Positions 1-9,336 of a DNA stretch of 64,000 bases are shown here, in pieces (within the stretch, counting starts at the first letter, position 1; every line of letters begins with the position of its first letter). A program made the position numbers and the translations under genes. The stretch covers positions 992,001-1,056,000 of the forward strand of contig NZ_JALGBH010000001.1 of NCBI RefSeq assembly GCF_022809115.1. The letters are read 5' to 3'. The notes beneath the pieces are model-generated. The model saw only the letters and a program-made list of their open reading frames with translations. It was not told the origin of the DNA and did no database searches. The stretch is from Pedobacter montanisoli. GTDB taxonomy: Bacteria; Bacteroidota; Bacteroidia; Sphingobacteriales; Sphingobacteriaceae.

Positions 1-1
1 G

Positions 2-334
2 AACTGGAGAGGTATGCATTCTTTAAAAAGAGACGAGGAGGGTAGAGAACGTTGTACGGCTTGTGGATTATGTGCGTTATCATGTCCTGCAGAAGCGATT
101 ACAATGATTGCTGCTGAACGTAAGAACGACGAAAAACATTTATATAGAGAAGAAAAATATGCAGTGGTTTATGAAATAAACATGTTGCGTTGCATTTTCT
201 GTGGTTTATGTGAGGAAGCATGTCCAAAAGAAGCAATCTATCTTGACGGACCTATTGTTCCGGCAGATTATTTACGTAAAAACTTTATTTACGGTAAAGA
301 TAAACTGGTAGAAGCCCCTTTGGAGGTAAAATAA
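2..334 (+). CDS. nuoI: NADH-quinone oxidoreductase subunit I (3' part)
   Basis: This is the C-terminal part of NuoI, the peripheral-arm subunit of complex I that carries two 4Fe-4S clusters and passes electrons toward quinone. The frame stays open to the left edge, so the N-terminus lies outside the window; the ATG at 14 is internal, because the residues before it continue the family sequence. Two CxxCxxCxxxCP ferredoxin motifs are visible: the first begins about 10 codons after that ATG (CTACGLCALSCP) and the second about 45 residues later (CIFCGLCEEACP). The gene is followed by nuoJ after a 99-bp gap that holds a palindromic element. Identity is secure. Confidence 0.95.
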   Translation, partial: NWRGMHSLKRDEEGRERCTACGLCALSCPAEAITMIAAERKNDEKHLYREEKYAVVYEINMLRCIFCGLCEEACPKEAIYLDGPIVPADYLRKNFIYGKDKLVEAPLEVK

Positions 335-345
335 TTTTAAAAAGC

Positions 346-406
346 CGTCATGCTGAATTTAGTTCAGCATCTGCGAGGAAGATTCTGAAACAAGTTCAGC
401 ATGACG
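346..406. repeat. Palindromic REP-like element between nuoI and nuoJ
   Basis: A 61-bp element is bounded by a perfect 12-bp inverted repeat: CGTCATGCTGAA at 346-357 and TTCAGCATGACG at 395-406. Each half can also fold alone: TGCTGAA/TTCAGCA at 351-369 and CTGAA/TTCAG at 385-399. The second half matches a single copy at 37977-38000 at about 20 of 24 positions. This looks like an intergenic REP/BIME-type repeat; it could also affect mRNA stability or polarity within the nuo operon. Confidence 0.7.
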
Positions 407-433
407 AAGAGACTAACAACTAAATAAAAATTA

Positions 434-940
434 ATGGGTACATCAGTATTCTATTTTGTAGCAACATTAAGTATATTCTTTGCTTTAATGGTGATTTTTG
501 CTAAAAATCCCATTCATAGTGTATTATACTTAATCTTAACGTTCTTTACGTTTACTGTGCACTATGTTCTACTTAATGCACAATTTTTGGCCGTAGTTAA
601 TTTTATTGTCTATATGGGAGCTATCATGGTACTCTTTTTATTTGTACTGATGCTACTCAATCTCAATAAAGAAAATGAACCGAATAAAACTGCTCTAATT
701 AAAGTTATAGGCGTAGTTGCCGGGGGTTGTTTATTCATAACCCTTGCAGGATCATTAAAAGCGGTATCAATCAATAATCCTTTAACATTGAGTAACCCTA
801 ATATTGGTTTGGTAGAGAATTTAGGCAAAGAGCTTTTTGGGCCTTTTATGCTGCCTTTTGAGCTTTCGTCTATCTTGTTATTAAGTGCAATGGTTGGGGC
901 TGTATTGTTAACAAAAAAAGAAGAAAAAGATAATGGGTAA
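434..940 (+). CDS. nuoJ: NADH-quinone oxidoreductase subunit J
   Basis: Membrane subunit of the proton-pumping arm of complex I. The 168-residue product has about five hydrophobic helices; the helix near residues 54-75 contains the conserved region around VNFIVYMGAIMVLFLFVLM, which corresponds to the pi-bulge helix TM3 of NuoJ. Length and composition fit the family. It follows nuoI after 99 bp and overlaps nuoK by 8 bp, which supports co-transcription and translational coupling. The ATG at 434 is the first start after the palindromic spacer. Confidence 0.94.
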   Translation: MGTSVFYFVATLSIFFALMVIFAKNPIHSVLYLILTFFTFTVHYVLLNAQFLAVVNFIVYMGAIMVLFLFVLMLLNLNKENEPNKTALIKVIGVVAGGCLFITLAGSLKAVSINNPLTLSNPNIGLVENLGKELFGPFMLPFELSSILLLSAMVGAVLLTKKEEKDNG

Positions 941-1262
941 CATAGTTGAAACCATGCAAACAGTACCACTAAATCATTATATATGGTTTTGTGCAGCTAT
1001 TTTTACGATTGGCGTAATAGGCGTTCTGATACGTAGAAATGCCATCGTTATCTTCATGTCTGTAGAGTTAATGTTAAATGCGGTGAACTTGCTATTGGCA
1101 GCGTTTTCAGTGCATCATAATGATCCTTCAGGACAGGTTTTTGTATTCTTTATCATGGCTTTGGCTGCTGCAGAAGTTGCAATAGGCCTAAGTATAATTG
1201 TAATGGTGTACAGGAATACGCAATCAATAGATATTAACGTGTTAAACCGCCTTAAGTGGTAA
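933..1262 (+). CDS. nuoK: NADH-quinone oxidoreductase subunit K
   Basis: Small membrane subunit of complex I with three transmembrane helices. The 109-residue product contains the conserved helix-2 segment around FMSVELMLNAVNL, whose Glu is one of the buried carboxylates of the proton path, and the helix-3 segment around AAAEVAIGLSI with the second conserved Glu. The ATG at 933 overlaps the end of nuoJ by 8 bp. An in-frame Met seven codons later (MQTVPLNHY) would give a length nearer the usual 100-102 residues, so the exact start is open. Confidence 0.94.
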   Translation: MGNIVETMQTVPLNHYIWFCAAIFTIGVIGVLIRRNAIVIFMSVELMLNAVNLLLAAFSVHHNDPSGQVFVFFIMALAAAEVAIGLSIIVMVYRNTQSIDINVLNRLKW

Positions 1263-1277
1263 TTTTATTATAGTAAG

Positions 1278-3179
1278 ATGATTGAAAGTTTACTTTGGTT
1301 AGTTCCGCTACTTCCGCTTTTAGGTTTTATCATAAACGGTTTAGGAAGAAATAAATTAAGTAAAGGTGCTGTTGGCTTTATTGGAAGCGGTGTGATTTTT
1401 GCTTCATTTATACTGAGCTTATACTTATTTTTTCAGCTAGGTACATTAGCAGATAAACAAGTTACTGTAACACTTTTTGATTGGATAAGTGTAGGTAATT
1501 TACATATTCCGCTTTCGTTCCTGTATGATCCATTAAGTTCGGTAATGCTTCTGATTATAACCGGAATCGGATTTTTAATACATATTTATTCTACAGCTTA
1601 TATGCATGAAGATGCAGGCTTTGGTAAGTTTTTCAGTTACCTAAACCTGTTTATCTTTTTCATGCTTATTCTGGTATTGGGATCCAATTACATCGTGATG
1701 TTTATTGGTTGGGAAGGTGTAGGTTTATGTTCATATTTACTGATTGGCTTTTGGTATACTAACCGTAACTATGCCAGCGCTGCAAAGAAGGCCTTTGTAA
1801 TGAACCGTATTGGTGACTTAGGTTTCTTATTAGGTGTATTTTTAATGTTTGGCTTTTTCGGTAGCATAGAATTTGCCAAAGTTTTTCCTTTGGCTGCTAA
1901 AATGTTGCCCGGTCATGGTACACTGATCGTTATTACATTACTATTGTTTATTGGAGCTTGTGGTAAATCGGCTCAATTACCTTTATTTACTTGGTTGCCT
2001 GATGCGATGGCGGGTCCAACACCAGTTTCGGCATTAATTCACGCAGCTACCATGGTAACAGCTGGTATCTATATGATCGCAAGATCAAGCGTATTATTTG
2101 ATTTGGCTCCGGTTACGCAAAATGTAATTGCCATTATTGGAATGGCAACGGCATTAATAGCTGCATTAATAGCTTTAACACAAACAGATATTAAAAAAGT
2201 GCTGGCTTACTCAACTGTATCGCAATTAGGCTATATGTTTTTGGGTTTAGGTGTGGGTGCTTATACAGGATCATTTTTTCATGTACTTACACATGCCTTT
2301 TTTAAAGCACTTTTATTTTTGGGGGCAGGTTCTGTAATACACGCAATGCATCATGAACAGGATATGCGCCATATGGGAGGTTTAAAAGGTAAATTAAAAA
2401 CCACTTTTGCGACCATGATGATAGGTACAATTGCTATTGCAGGTCTACCTCCATTCTCAGGCTTTTTCTCAAAAGATGAAATTCTGGCCTATGCATTTCA
2501 GCAAAATCAACTATTGTGGATCATGGGCGTGTTTACGGCTTTCCTGACATCTTTTTATATGTTCAGAATGATGTTCCTAACTTTCTACGGTAAGTATAGA
2601 GGCACACATCATGAAGAAAACCACATCCACGAATCGCCAAAGGCAATGACTATGCCTTTAATCATTCTAGCTATTCTGTCAATCTTAGGCGGGTTGATTA
2701 ACATGCCACACGTATTTGGTGGTAATGCTTGGTTAGCGAGTTGGTTATCGGGGGCAAATGTTAGCCATAAAGAACTGGACTTAGATCACAGTACAGAATT
2801 TATTTTAATGGGTGTTTCTGTAGCAGCAGCGCTTATTGCACTATTATTTGCCTACAACAAATATGTTAAAAGTGCAGCATTGCCGGTTGCAGATGAAGCT
2901 CCACGATCTTTCCTTGAAAAACTTTCTTATCATAAATTCTATTTAGACGAGATTTATGATGCCATCATCAGAAAACCTTTAGATGCTTTATCTAAGTTTT
3001 TCTATAAAGTGGTTGATACAAAAATTATAGACGGAATTGTAAACGGCTTAGGCTGGTCTGCAAATGAAGGAAGTAAAGGCTTGAGATTATTACAATCAGG
3101 AAATGTAGGTTACTATATTTTACTGATGGTAGTGGGTGTCATTGCCCTAATGTTATACACATATTTATCATTATCGTAA
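1278..3179 (+). CDS. nuoL: NADH-quinone oxidoreductase subunit L
   Basis: Large antiporter-like subunit at the distal end of the complex I membrane arm. The 633-residue length fits the family. The core antiporter domain (about 80-400) contains the conserved GWEGVGLCSYLLIGF segment with the key Glu at position 146, the KSAQLPLFTWLPDAMAGPTP region with a conserved Lys, and a HAFFKALLFLGAG segment. The C-terminus includes the long amphipathic lateral helix region and a final transmembrane helix. It lies 15 bp after nuoK and 20 bp before nuoM, in standard nuo order. Confidence 0.95.
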   Translation: MIESLLWLVPLLPLLGFIINGLGRNKLSKGAVGFIGSGVIFASFILSLYLFFQLGTLADKQVTVTLFDWISVGNLHIPLSFLYDPLSSVMLLIITGIGFLIHIYSTAYMHEDAGFGKFFSYLNLFIFFMLILVLGSNYIVMFIGWEGVGLCSYLLIGFWYTNRNYASAAKKAFVMNRIGDLGFLLGVFLMFGFFGSIEFAKVFPLAAKMLPGHGTLIVITLLLFIGACGKSAQLPLFTWLPDAMAGPTPVSALIHAATMVTAGIYMIARSSVLFDLAPVTQNVIAIIGMATALIAALIALTQTDIKKVLAYSTVSQLGYMFLGLGVGAYTGSFFHVLTHAFFKALLFLGAGSVIHAMHHEQDMRHMGGLKGKLKTTFATMMIGTIAIAGLPPFSGFFSKDEILAYAFQQNQLLWIMGVFTAFLTSFYMFRMMFLTFYGKYRGTHHEENHIHESPKAMTMPLIILAILSILGGLINMPHVFGGNAWLASWLSGANVSHKELDLDHSTEFILMGVSVAAALIALLFAYNKYVKSAALPVADEAPRSFLEKLSYHKFYLDEIYDAIIRKPLDALSKFFYKVVDTKIIDGIVNGLGWSANEGSKGLRLLQSGNVGYYILLMVVGVIALMLYTYLSLS

Positions 3180-3199
3180 AAAAGGCTCAATAAATATAA

Positions 3200-4663
3200 A
3201 TGGAACTTTTACTACTTATATTTTTACCATTAGTTGGCGCAATTCTTACCTCTTTTATTAAGGGTAACGGCGCAAAAACTATTGCATTAATATTTTCAAT
3301 TATATCACTTGTTATTACGGGTGTTATTGTTTGTCAGTTTACCCCCGATGCAAGTCGTCAGTTTGTAACTGATGTAAGCTGGATAGCTCAATTAGGTATT
3401 CATTTTAATGTTGGGATAGATGGAATTAGTTTAATTACCGTAATCTTAACCAATATTTTAACTCCGCTAATCATTTTAGCAAGCTATAAGCGTAATTATG
3501 AAAATTCAAATGCTTTTTATGGCCTGATATTATTCATGCAAAGTGGGTTAATTGTGGTATTTACGGCTTTTGATGCCTTTTTATTCTACATAGGATGGGA
3601 AGCAGCCTTGATTCCAATTTACTTTATCTGCGCAATGTGGGGAGGTAAAGACCGCATTAAAGTAAACATGAAGTTTTTTGTTTACACTATTGCTGGATCG
3701 TTGTTTATGCTTTTGGGTATCATTTACCTGTATTTGCAGAACCCTATGCATAATTTTGACATCAATGCTTTCTATGCACTTAACTTAGATACCACTCAGC
3801 AATCGTGGATATTCTGGGCTTTCTTTTTAGCTTTTGCGATTAAAATGCCTGTTTTCCCTTTCCATACATGGCAACCAGATACTTATACTACTGCACCTGC
3901 TGCAGGAACTATGTTATTGGCTGGTATCATGTTAAAGATGGGGGTTTATGGTGCTGTGAGATGGCTTATACCAGTTGTGCCCCAAGGAACAGATACATGG
4001 CTTTCTCTGGTTATGGTATTAGCAGTAATAGGTGTTGTTTATGCTTCTATTATTGCCTTTAAACAAAAAGATGCCAAACGTTTAATCGCTTATTCATCGG
4101 TTGCTCACGTAGGTTTGATTGCTGCTGGTGTATTTGCTTTCACTGCTCAAAGCCTGCAAGGAGTTATGATACAGATGTTAAGTCACGGTATTAACGTTAT
4201 AGGTTTATTCTTTGTATTGGATATTATATATTCAAGATTAAAAACCAACAAAATAGAAGAACTGGGAGGTTTGGCAAAAGTAGCTCCTCAGTTAGCTATT
4301 GTGTTCCTGATCATTATGTTAGGCGCCGTAGCCTTACCAGGTACCAACGGGTTTATTGGTGAGTTTTTATTATTGCTTAGCGTATATAACTATAATGCCT
4401 GGCTTGGTGCAGTTGCTGGTTTAACCATTATTTTTGGTGCAGTATATATGTTCAGAACGTATCAGAACATGATGTTGGGTGAGACCAATGCACTTACTGC
4501 GGGCTTTACAGATATTAAAGGCTCAGAAAAGATCGTGCTTTATATCATCTGTGCTTTAGTTATTATCATAGGTGTATATCCTAAGCCATTACTGCATCTT
4601 TCAGAAGCATCAGTACAACATTTAATAGAACAAGTAAATCAAAAACTAACAGGGGTAAATTAG
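3200..4663 (+). CDS. nuoM: NADH-quinone oxidoreductase subunit M
   Basis: Second antiporter-like subunit of complex I, 487 residues with about 14 transmembrane helices. The conserved segment IGWEAALIPIYF places the pump Glu at position 134. The segments around KMPVFPFHTWQPD and KDAKRLIAYSSVAHVG match the family's conserved Lys-containing helices. nuoN begins only three bases after the stop codon, so the two genes are tightly coupled. Nothing is truncated or unusual. Confidence 0.95.
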   Translation: MELLLLIFLPLVGAILTSFIKGNGAKTIALIFSIISLVITGVIVCQFTPDASRQFVTDVSWIAQLGIHFNVGIDGISLITVILTNILTPLIILASYKRNYENSNAFYGLILFMQSGLIVVFTAFDAFLFYIGWEAALIPIYFICAMWGGKDRIKVNMKFFVYTIAGSLFMLLGIIYLYLQNPMHNFDINAFYALNLDTTQQSWIFWAFFLAFAIKMPVFPFHTWQPDTYTTAPAAGTMLLAGIMLKMGVYGAVRWLIPVVPQGTDTWLSLVMVLAVIGVVYASIIAFKQKDAKRLIAYSSVAHVGLIAAGVFAFTAQSLQGVMIQMLSHGINVIGLFFVLDIIYSRLKTNKIEELGGLAKVAPQLAIVFLIIMLGAVALPGTNGFIGEFLLLLSVYNYNAWLGAVAGLTIIFGAVYMFRTYQNMMLGETNALTAGFTDIKGSEKIVLYIICALVIIIGVYPKPLLHLSEASVQHLIEQVNQKLTGVN

Positions 4664-4666
4664 CAG

Positions 4667-6040
4667 ATGAATATAATTATAACCATCGCCGTAACGGCTT
4701 TAGTAGTACTTTATGCAGGTTTGTTTAAAGCTAAAAAAGCATTATTGCCTTTAACACTCCTGGGATTATTGATTGCTTTCGGATTTACCGTTTGCAGCTG
4801 GAACAATCCTGTAACCTATTACGGAATGCTCCATGTAGATAATTTTGCATTGGCTTTTTCAGGTATTTCCATTATCAGTACTTTACTGATATTCTTACTA
4901 ACACAAAATTACTTTGCCAGCAATAGCAAGAACATAGCAGAATATTTCACGCTGATTTTGTTTGCATTGTCTGGTATTATCATGATGGTATCCTATAAAA
5001 ACCTTTCAATGTTGTTTATAGGAATAGAAATCATGTCTGTGAACTTGTATATCCTTGCAGGTATCAGAAAGCTGAATTTTGCATCAAATGAAGCATCATT
5101 AAAATATTTCCTGATGGGAGCTTTCTCAACAGGATTCCTGTTGTTTGGTATTACCCTTATTTATGGAGCTACAGGTTCTTTTGATATTGATGTTATCCAA
5201 AATAATCTGGTTAACAGCATTACAACTGTATCGCCATTATTTTATCCGGGTATCATATTAATTATGATTGGTTTATGTTTCAAAGTAGGAGCAGCTCCTT
5301 TTCATTTCTGGACTCCAGATGTGTATGAAGGTGCGCCAACCTTGATTACAACTTTCATGGCAACTGTAGTTAAAACTGCAGGCTTTGCTGCATTCTTGAG
5401 ACTTTTTGCTGGCGCATTTGAACCTTTACATGATTTTTGGACTCCAGCTTTAGGTATCATTGTAATTGTAACGCTATGTGTTGGAAACATCACTGCGTTG
5501 TACCAGAAAAGCTTTAAGCGTATGCTGGCGTATTCAAGTATTTCGCATGCCGGATATTTGTTGTTCTCACTGATCATTATCAGTTCGGCTTCTGCTAACA
5601 ATATTTTTGTTTATGCTTCTGCTTATACATTGGCGAGCGTAATTGCTTTTGCGGTATTGATATTGGTTAAACAAAAAACAGGCAGCGATGTTATAGAGAG
5701 CTTTAACGGTTTAGCTAAGAAAAACCCTTTTATTGCATTTGCGTTAACTGTTGCCATGTTGTCAATGGCGGGAATTCCATTAACGGCAGGATTTATTGGT
5801 AAATACCTGATGTTTCTGAATGTTATGCACGGATACCATTTACTTTTATTGGTAATAGCTATATTAAATGCTTTAATAGGCTTCTATTACTATTTCAAAG
5901 TGATTGTGGCTATGTATTTCAAAGAAGGACATGATGTAGCACTTGAAACACCAATGCAATATAAATTGGTTTTCGCATTGTCTGTGGTAGGTATATTGCT
6001 GATTGGTATCTATCCTAATATTATTTTAAACATCATATAG
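4667..6040 (+). CDS. nuoN: NADH-quinone oxidoreductase subunit N
   Basis: Third antiporter-like subunit of complex I and the last gene of the operon here. The 457-residue product is hydrophobic throughout, with the family segments around FIGIEIMSVNLYILAG (pump Glu region), KVGAAPFHFWTPDVYEGAP and KRMLAYSSISHAGYL. It begins 3 bp after nuoM. Downstream is a 48-bp gap to the DedA gene containing a small inverted repeat (6063-6080); no T-rich terminator is obvious, so readthrough into the next genes is possible. Confidence 0.95.
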   Translation: MNIIITIAVTALVVLYAGLFKAKKALLPLTLLGLLIAFGFTVCSWNNPVTYYGMLHVDNFALAFSGISIISTLLIFLLTQNYFASNSKNIAEYFTLILFALSGIIMMVSYKNLSMLFIGIEIMSVNLYILAGIRKLNFASNEASLKYFLMGAFSTGFLLFGITLIYGATGSFDIDVIQNNLVNSITTVSPLFYPGIILIMIGLCFKVGAAPFHFWTPDVYEGAPTLITTFMATVVKTAGFAAFLRLFAGAFEPLHDFWTPALGIIVIVTLCVGNITALYQKSFKRMLAYSSISHAGYLLFSLIIISSASANNIFVYASAYTLASVIAFAVLILVKQKTGSDVIESFNGLAKKNPFIAFALTVAMLSMAGIPLTAGFIGKYLMFLNVMHGYHLLLLVIAILNALIGFYYYFKVIVAMYFKEGHDVALETPMQYKLVFALSVVGILLIGIYPNIILNII

Positions 6041-6088
6041 AATAATAGTGATATACAGAATTATTTGTAGTTTTACAAATATTTCAAC

Positions 6089-6733
6089 ATGCAAGAATTT
6101 TTAAATTCATTACATCATTTGATAGATCCTGAGAAGCTTCTAAAAGAAGGCGGGTTTTATTTGGTTGTATTTGTAATTTTTGCAGAAACAGGTCTTTTTT
6201 TCGGTTTTTTCTTGCCCGGCGATTACCTTCTATTTTTAGCAGGCATGTTTGTGGCAACCGGTAAGCTTGATGTAAGCATTTATACGCTTGTTTTTAGCTT
6301 ATGTGCTGCAGCCATACTGGGTAATTTTACAGGCTATTGGTTTGGTAAAAAAACGGGGCCTGTCTTATATACCAGAAAAGATACTTTCTTTTTTAAGAAA
6401 AGATACCTGAAATCTGCTGAGAGCTATTATCGAAAGCAAGGAGCATTTGCCCTTATTATGGGACGTTTTGTGCCAATTGTCAGAACCTTTGCACCCATCA
6501 TAGCAGGTATAGTAAGACTGGAGTTTAAGAAATTTGCGTTCTACAATATTTCAGGTGCAATTTTGTGGATTTTTTCATTAACCCTGCTGGGTTATTTTTT
6601 AGGCAAAAGTTTTGCTAGACAAATAGAAGAATATCTAATTTATATCATAATTGGATTTATTTTAATTACAACTATACCATTACTTATTACCTTTGTAAGA
6701 GAAAAGTTGTCAAAAAACGATAATAATAACTAA
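6089..6733 (+). CDS. DedA-family membrane protein
   Basis: DedA/VTT-domain inner-membrane protein, 214 residues. Seen here: an N-terminal hydrophobic segment followed by FAETGLFFGFFLPGD, the family's Glu-containing first re-entrant region, then GKKTGP and GRFVPIVRTFAPIIAG, the second conserved region with two Arg and a Pro, and C-terminal helices. Family members are linked to membrane homeostasis and lipid scrambling, in some species of the undecaprenyl phosphate carrier; which lipid applies here cannot be told. It sits between nuoN and the pyrophosphatase gene on the same strand. Confidence 0.88.
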   Translation: MQEFLNSLHHLIDPEKLLKEGGFYLVVFVIFAETGLFFGFFLPGDYLLFLAGMFVATGKLDVSIYTLVFSLCAAAILGNFTGYWFGKKTGPVLYTRKDTFFFKKRYLKSAESYYRKQGAFALIMGRFVPIVRTFAPIIAGIVRLEFKKFAFYNISGAILWIFSLTLLGYFLGKSFARQIEEYLIYIIIGFILITTIPLLITFVREKLSKNDNNN

Positions 6734-6755
6734 GAATTAGAGTTTAAGAATAAAA

Positions 6756-7307
6756 ATGAGTAAAGACGAGCACCATCCGTGGCACAGTGTATCTCCGGGA
6801 GAAGAATTACCCGAAGTAGTTAACGCAATCATCGAAATTCCAAAAGGATCAAAAGCAAAATACGAGATCGATAAAAATTCAAGCCTGATCAAATTAGATA
6901 GAGTACTTTTTTCTTCTGTAATGTATCCGGCAAATTATGGCTTTATTCCACAAACTTTTTGTGATGATAACGATCCGTTAGATATCCTTGTTTTGTGTTC
7001 TGTAGATGTTTTTCCTATGACTATCATCGAAGCGAAAGTTATCGGTGTAATGCATATGGTTGATAATGGCGAGCAAGATGACAAGATTATTGCTGTGGCT
7101 AAAAATGATCCATCATTGAATTATATTAATGATTTACCTGATCTGCCTCCACATACCATGAAAGAAATTGTGAAATTTTTTCAGGATTACAAGGCCTTAG
7201 AAAACAAACAGGTTACTATAGAACATCTGTTAGGTGTGCGTTATGCGCATAAAGTAATACAGGAAAGTATAGAGCTTTATAATAAAACTTTTAGAAACAA
7301 CGCTTAA
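6756..7307 (+). CDS. ppa: Inorganic pyrophosphatase (family I)
   Basis: Soluble cytoplasmic family I pyrophosphatase that hydrolyses PPi to two phosphates and so pulls biosynthetic reactions forward. The 183-residue protein contains the metal-binding signature DDNDPLDILVL, matching the D-x-D-P-x-D pattern, preceded by NYGFIPQTF. Downstream carboxylates and Lys residues of the active site are also present. It lies 22 bp after the DedA gene and two bases before the CNNM/CBS gene, so it probably shares a transcript with them. Length and motif make the call secure. Confidence 0.95.
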   Translation: MSKDEHHPWHSVSPGEELPEVVNAIIEIPKGSKAKYEIDKNSSLIKLDRVLFSSVMYPANYGFIPQTFCDDNDPLDILVLCSVDVFPMTIIEAKVIGVMHMVDNGEQDDKIIAVAKNDPSLNYINDLPDLPPHTMKEIVKFFQDYKALENKQVTIEHLLGVRYAHKVIQESIELYNKTFRNNA

Positions 7308-7309
7308 TA

Positions 7310-8620
7310 ATGGCCTGGGATATATTCTTGACTTTGTTTTTAGTGCTTTTAAACGGCTTTTTTGTAGCCGCAGAATTCTCTATTGTAAAAGTTAGAGGTT
7401 CGCAAATTGAAATAAAAGCAAAGTCAGGAAGTGGCGTTGGCAAGATGGCAAAACACATTGTTAACCATCTTGATGGCTATCTGGCAGCTACCCAGTTAGG
7501 TATTACCTTAGCTTCTCTGGGCTTAGGTTGGGTAGGGGAAAGAGTAATGCATGAGATTATACATGATGCATTGCTTAATGTTGGGTTTAGCGAAACCTTA
7601 ATTACATCTATTTCTACTGTAATAGCTTTTTCAATTATCACCATAATGCATATTGTATTTGGAGAATTGGCACCTAAAAGTCTGGCCATACAAAGACCAG
7701 TAGCTACCACTTTATTTGTTGCTTTTCCATTGCATGCTTTTTATATTATAGGTCGACCTATAATTTGGCTGTTAAACGGTTTTGCTACTTTAATACTTAA
7801 ACCTTTTGGCATTGTTGCCGGAGGGCACGAATCATCCCATAGTACAGAAGAATTGCATTACCTGTTAGAGCAGGGTAAAGAAAGTGGTGCTTTAGATACC
7901 AACGAACACGAACTGATTAAAAATGTTTTTGATTTTAATGAGCGTGTGGTTAGAAGCATTATGGTGCCACGTACAAAGATTGCAGGTATAGATATCAACT
8001 CAAAGAATAATGAGGTTGTGGAGATGATTGTGAGAGAAGGTTACTCCCGTTTACCGGTGTATGTTGATACAATGGATAAAATAGTGGGTATAATTCACGC
8101 AAAAGATATCCTTCCTTTACTTGCCGATAACAAAGAATGGGCATTAAGAGACATCATTAGAAAGGCTTATTTCATCCCTGAAACTAAAAAAATCAATGAT
8201 TTGTTAAGCGAACTTCAGTTAAAGCGCATTCAAATTGCAATTGTTTTAGATGAGTTTGGAGGTACAGCCGGAATGGTAACCTTAGAAGATATTGTTGAAG
8301 AGCTGGTAGGTGAAATTCAGGATGAGTATGATGAAGAGAAACCTATTGTTGAAAAGATATCTGATACAGAATTTATTGTAAATGCTTATGCCACGGTATA
8401 TGATGTAAATGAGCATTTGCCCCATGATCTTCCTGAAGACGAAGATTTTGATACTGTTGGCGGCTTGGTTTCACATGCTTTTGGAAAAATTCCCGAAGTG
8501 GGAGAGCGGGCAGCATGCTATGGTTATAATTTTACTGTACTGAAAAAAACTGAGCATAACATCGAAACCGTAAAGCTGGAAGTAATCATAGATAAAGAAG
8601 AAATGGTAGATCTGCATTAA
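7310..8620 (+). CDS. CNNM/CBS/CorC-domain membrane protein (hemolysin-family)
   Basis: A 436-residue inner-membrane protein. Domains in order: an N-terminal CNNM (DUF21) transmembrane domain (about 1-195) with the AAEFSIVKVR and ASLGLGWVGE segments; a pair of CBS domains (about 210-335; IMVPRTKI and LPVYVDTMDKIVGIIHAKD mark the first); and a C-terminal CorC_HlyC domain (about 345-430). Characterised relatives are linked to Mg2+/Co2+ transport or tolerance; the label 'hemolysin' is historical. GldE has the same architecture, but nothing here links this gene specifically to gliding. Confidence 0.87.
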   Translation: MAWDIFLTLFLVLLNGFFVAAEFSIVKVRGSQIEIKAKSGSGVGKMAKHIVNHLDGYLAATQLGITLASLGLGWVGERVMHEIIHDALLNVGFSETLITSISTVIAFSIITIMHIVFGELAPKSLAIQRPVATTLFVAFPLHAFYIIGRPIIWLLNGFATLILKPFGIVAGGHESSHSTEELHYLLEQGKESGALDTNEHELIKNVFDFNERVVRSIMVPRTKIAGIDINSKNNEVVEMIVREGYSRLPVYVDTMDKIVGIIHAKDILPLLADNKEWALRDIIRKAYFIPETKKINDLLSELQLKRIQIAIVLDEFGGTAGMVTLEDIVEELVGEIQDEYDEEKPIVEKISDTEFIVNAYATVYDVNEHLPHDLPEDEDFDTVGGLVSHAFGKIPEVGERAACYGYNFTVLKKTEHNIETVKLEVIIDKEEMVDLH

Positions 8621-8631
8621 ATTTTAGATTT

Positions 8632-9336
8632 ATGCATTTATTTTATACTCCCGATCTAACAACCAATACCTATACTTTAAACGAAGAAGAAAGTAAGCAT
8701 TGCAGCAAAGTATTAAGGCTGAATGTAGGTGATACTGTACATCTGATCGATGGAGTAGGAGGTCTGTATGAGGCAGAGATCACGGCAGTAAATAAACGCA
8801 ATGTAGATCTTAAGGTCGTTAACAGCATTAAAGATTATGGTAAAAGAGATTTTCATATCCATATTGCCATAGCACCTACTAAAAATATCGATAGATTTGA
8901 GTGGTTTCTCGAAAAAGCAACTGAAATAGGCATAGATGAAATTACGCCTCTCATCTGTGAAAGATCAGAACGTAAAATAATTAAGGCAGAGCGCTTAGAA
9001 AAAGTAATTACATCTGCTGTTAAACAATCTATCAAAGCTTATCATCCAAAGTTAAACGAAGCAATAAGCTTACAAGAGTTTCTGCAACAGGCAAAAGCCA
9101 ATCATAAACTGATTGCTCATTGTCTGGATGAGAATGACAAGCAATATATCAATACACTGGTTAAAAACCAGCAATCTTATTTAATACTAATTGGTCCCGA
9201 AGGCGATTTTTCTCCTGCCGAAATAACTGCTGCTTTGCAAAATGGTTATAAACCGGTAACTTTAGGCAATACACGCCTCAGAACTGAAACAGCAGGTCTG
9301 GCCGCATGTTTTGAGCTAAATTATATCAATAGATGA
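8632..9336 (+). CDS. rsmE: 16S rRNA (uracil-1498-N3)-methyltransferase
   Basis: SPOUT-class enzyme that methylates U1498 of 16S rRNA using S-adenosylmethionine. The 234-residue protein has an N-terminal PUA-like domain (about 1-70) and a trefoil-knot domain with the conserved motifs LIGPEGDFSPAEI and LGNTRLRTETA, which bind SAM. The ATG at 8632 gives the usual length. Its stop overlaps the start of the DUF4159 gene by four bases (ATGA), suggesting translational coupling between an rRNA methylase and an apparently unrelated exported protein. Confidence 0.93.
   Translation: MHLFYTPDLTTNTYTLNEEESKHCSKVLRLNVGDTVHLIDGVGGLYEAEITAVNKRNVDLKVVNSIKDYGKRDFHIHIAIAPTKNIDRFEWFLEKATEIGIDEITPLICERSERKIIKAERLEKVITSAVKQSIKAYHPKLNEAISLQEFLQQAKANHKLIAHCLDENDKQYINTLVKNQQSYLILIGPEGDFSPAEITAALQNGYKPVTLGNTRLRTETAGLAACFELNYINR

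Noticed and set aside
7310..8620. Hemolysin or virulence factor
   Set aside because: The CNNM/CBS/CorC architecture is that of ion-transport-related proteins; 'hemolysin' is only a historical label.
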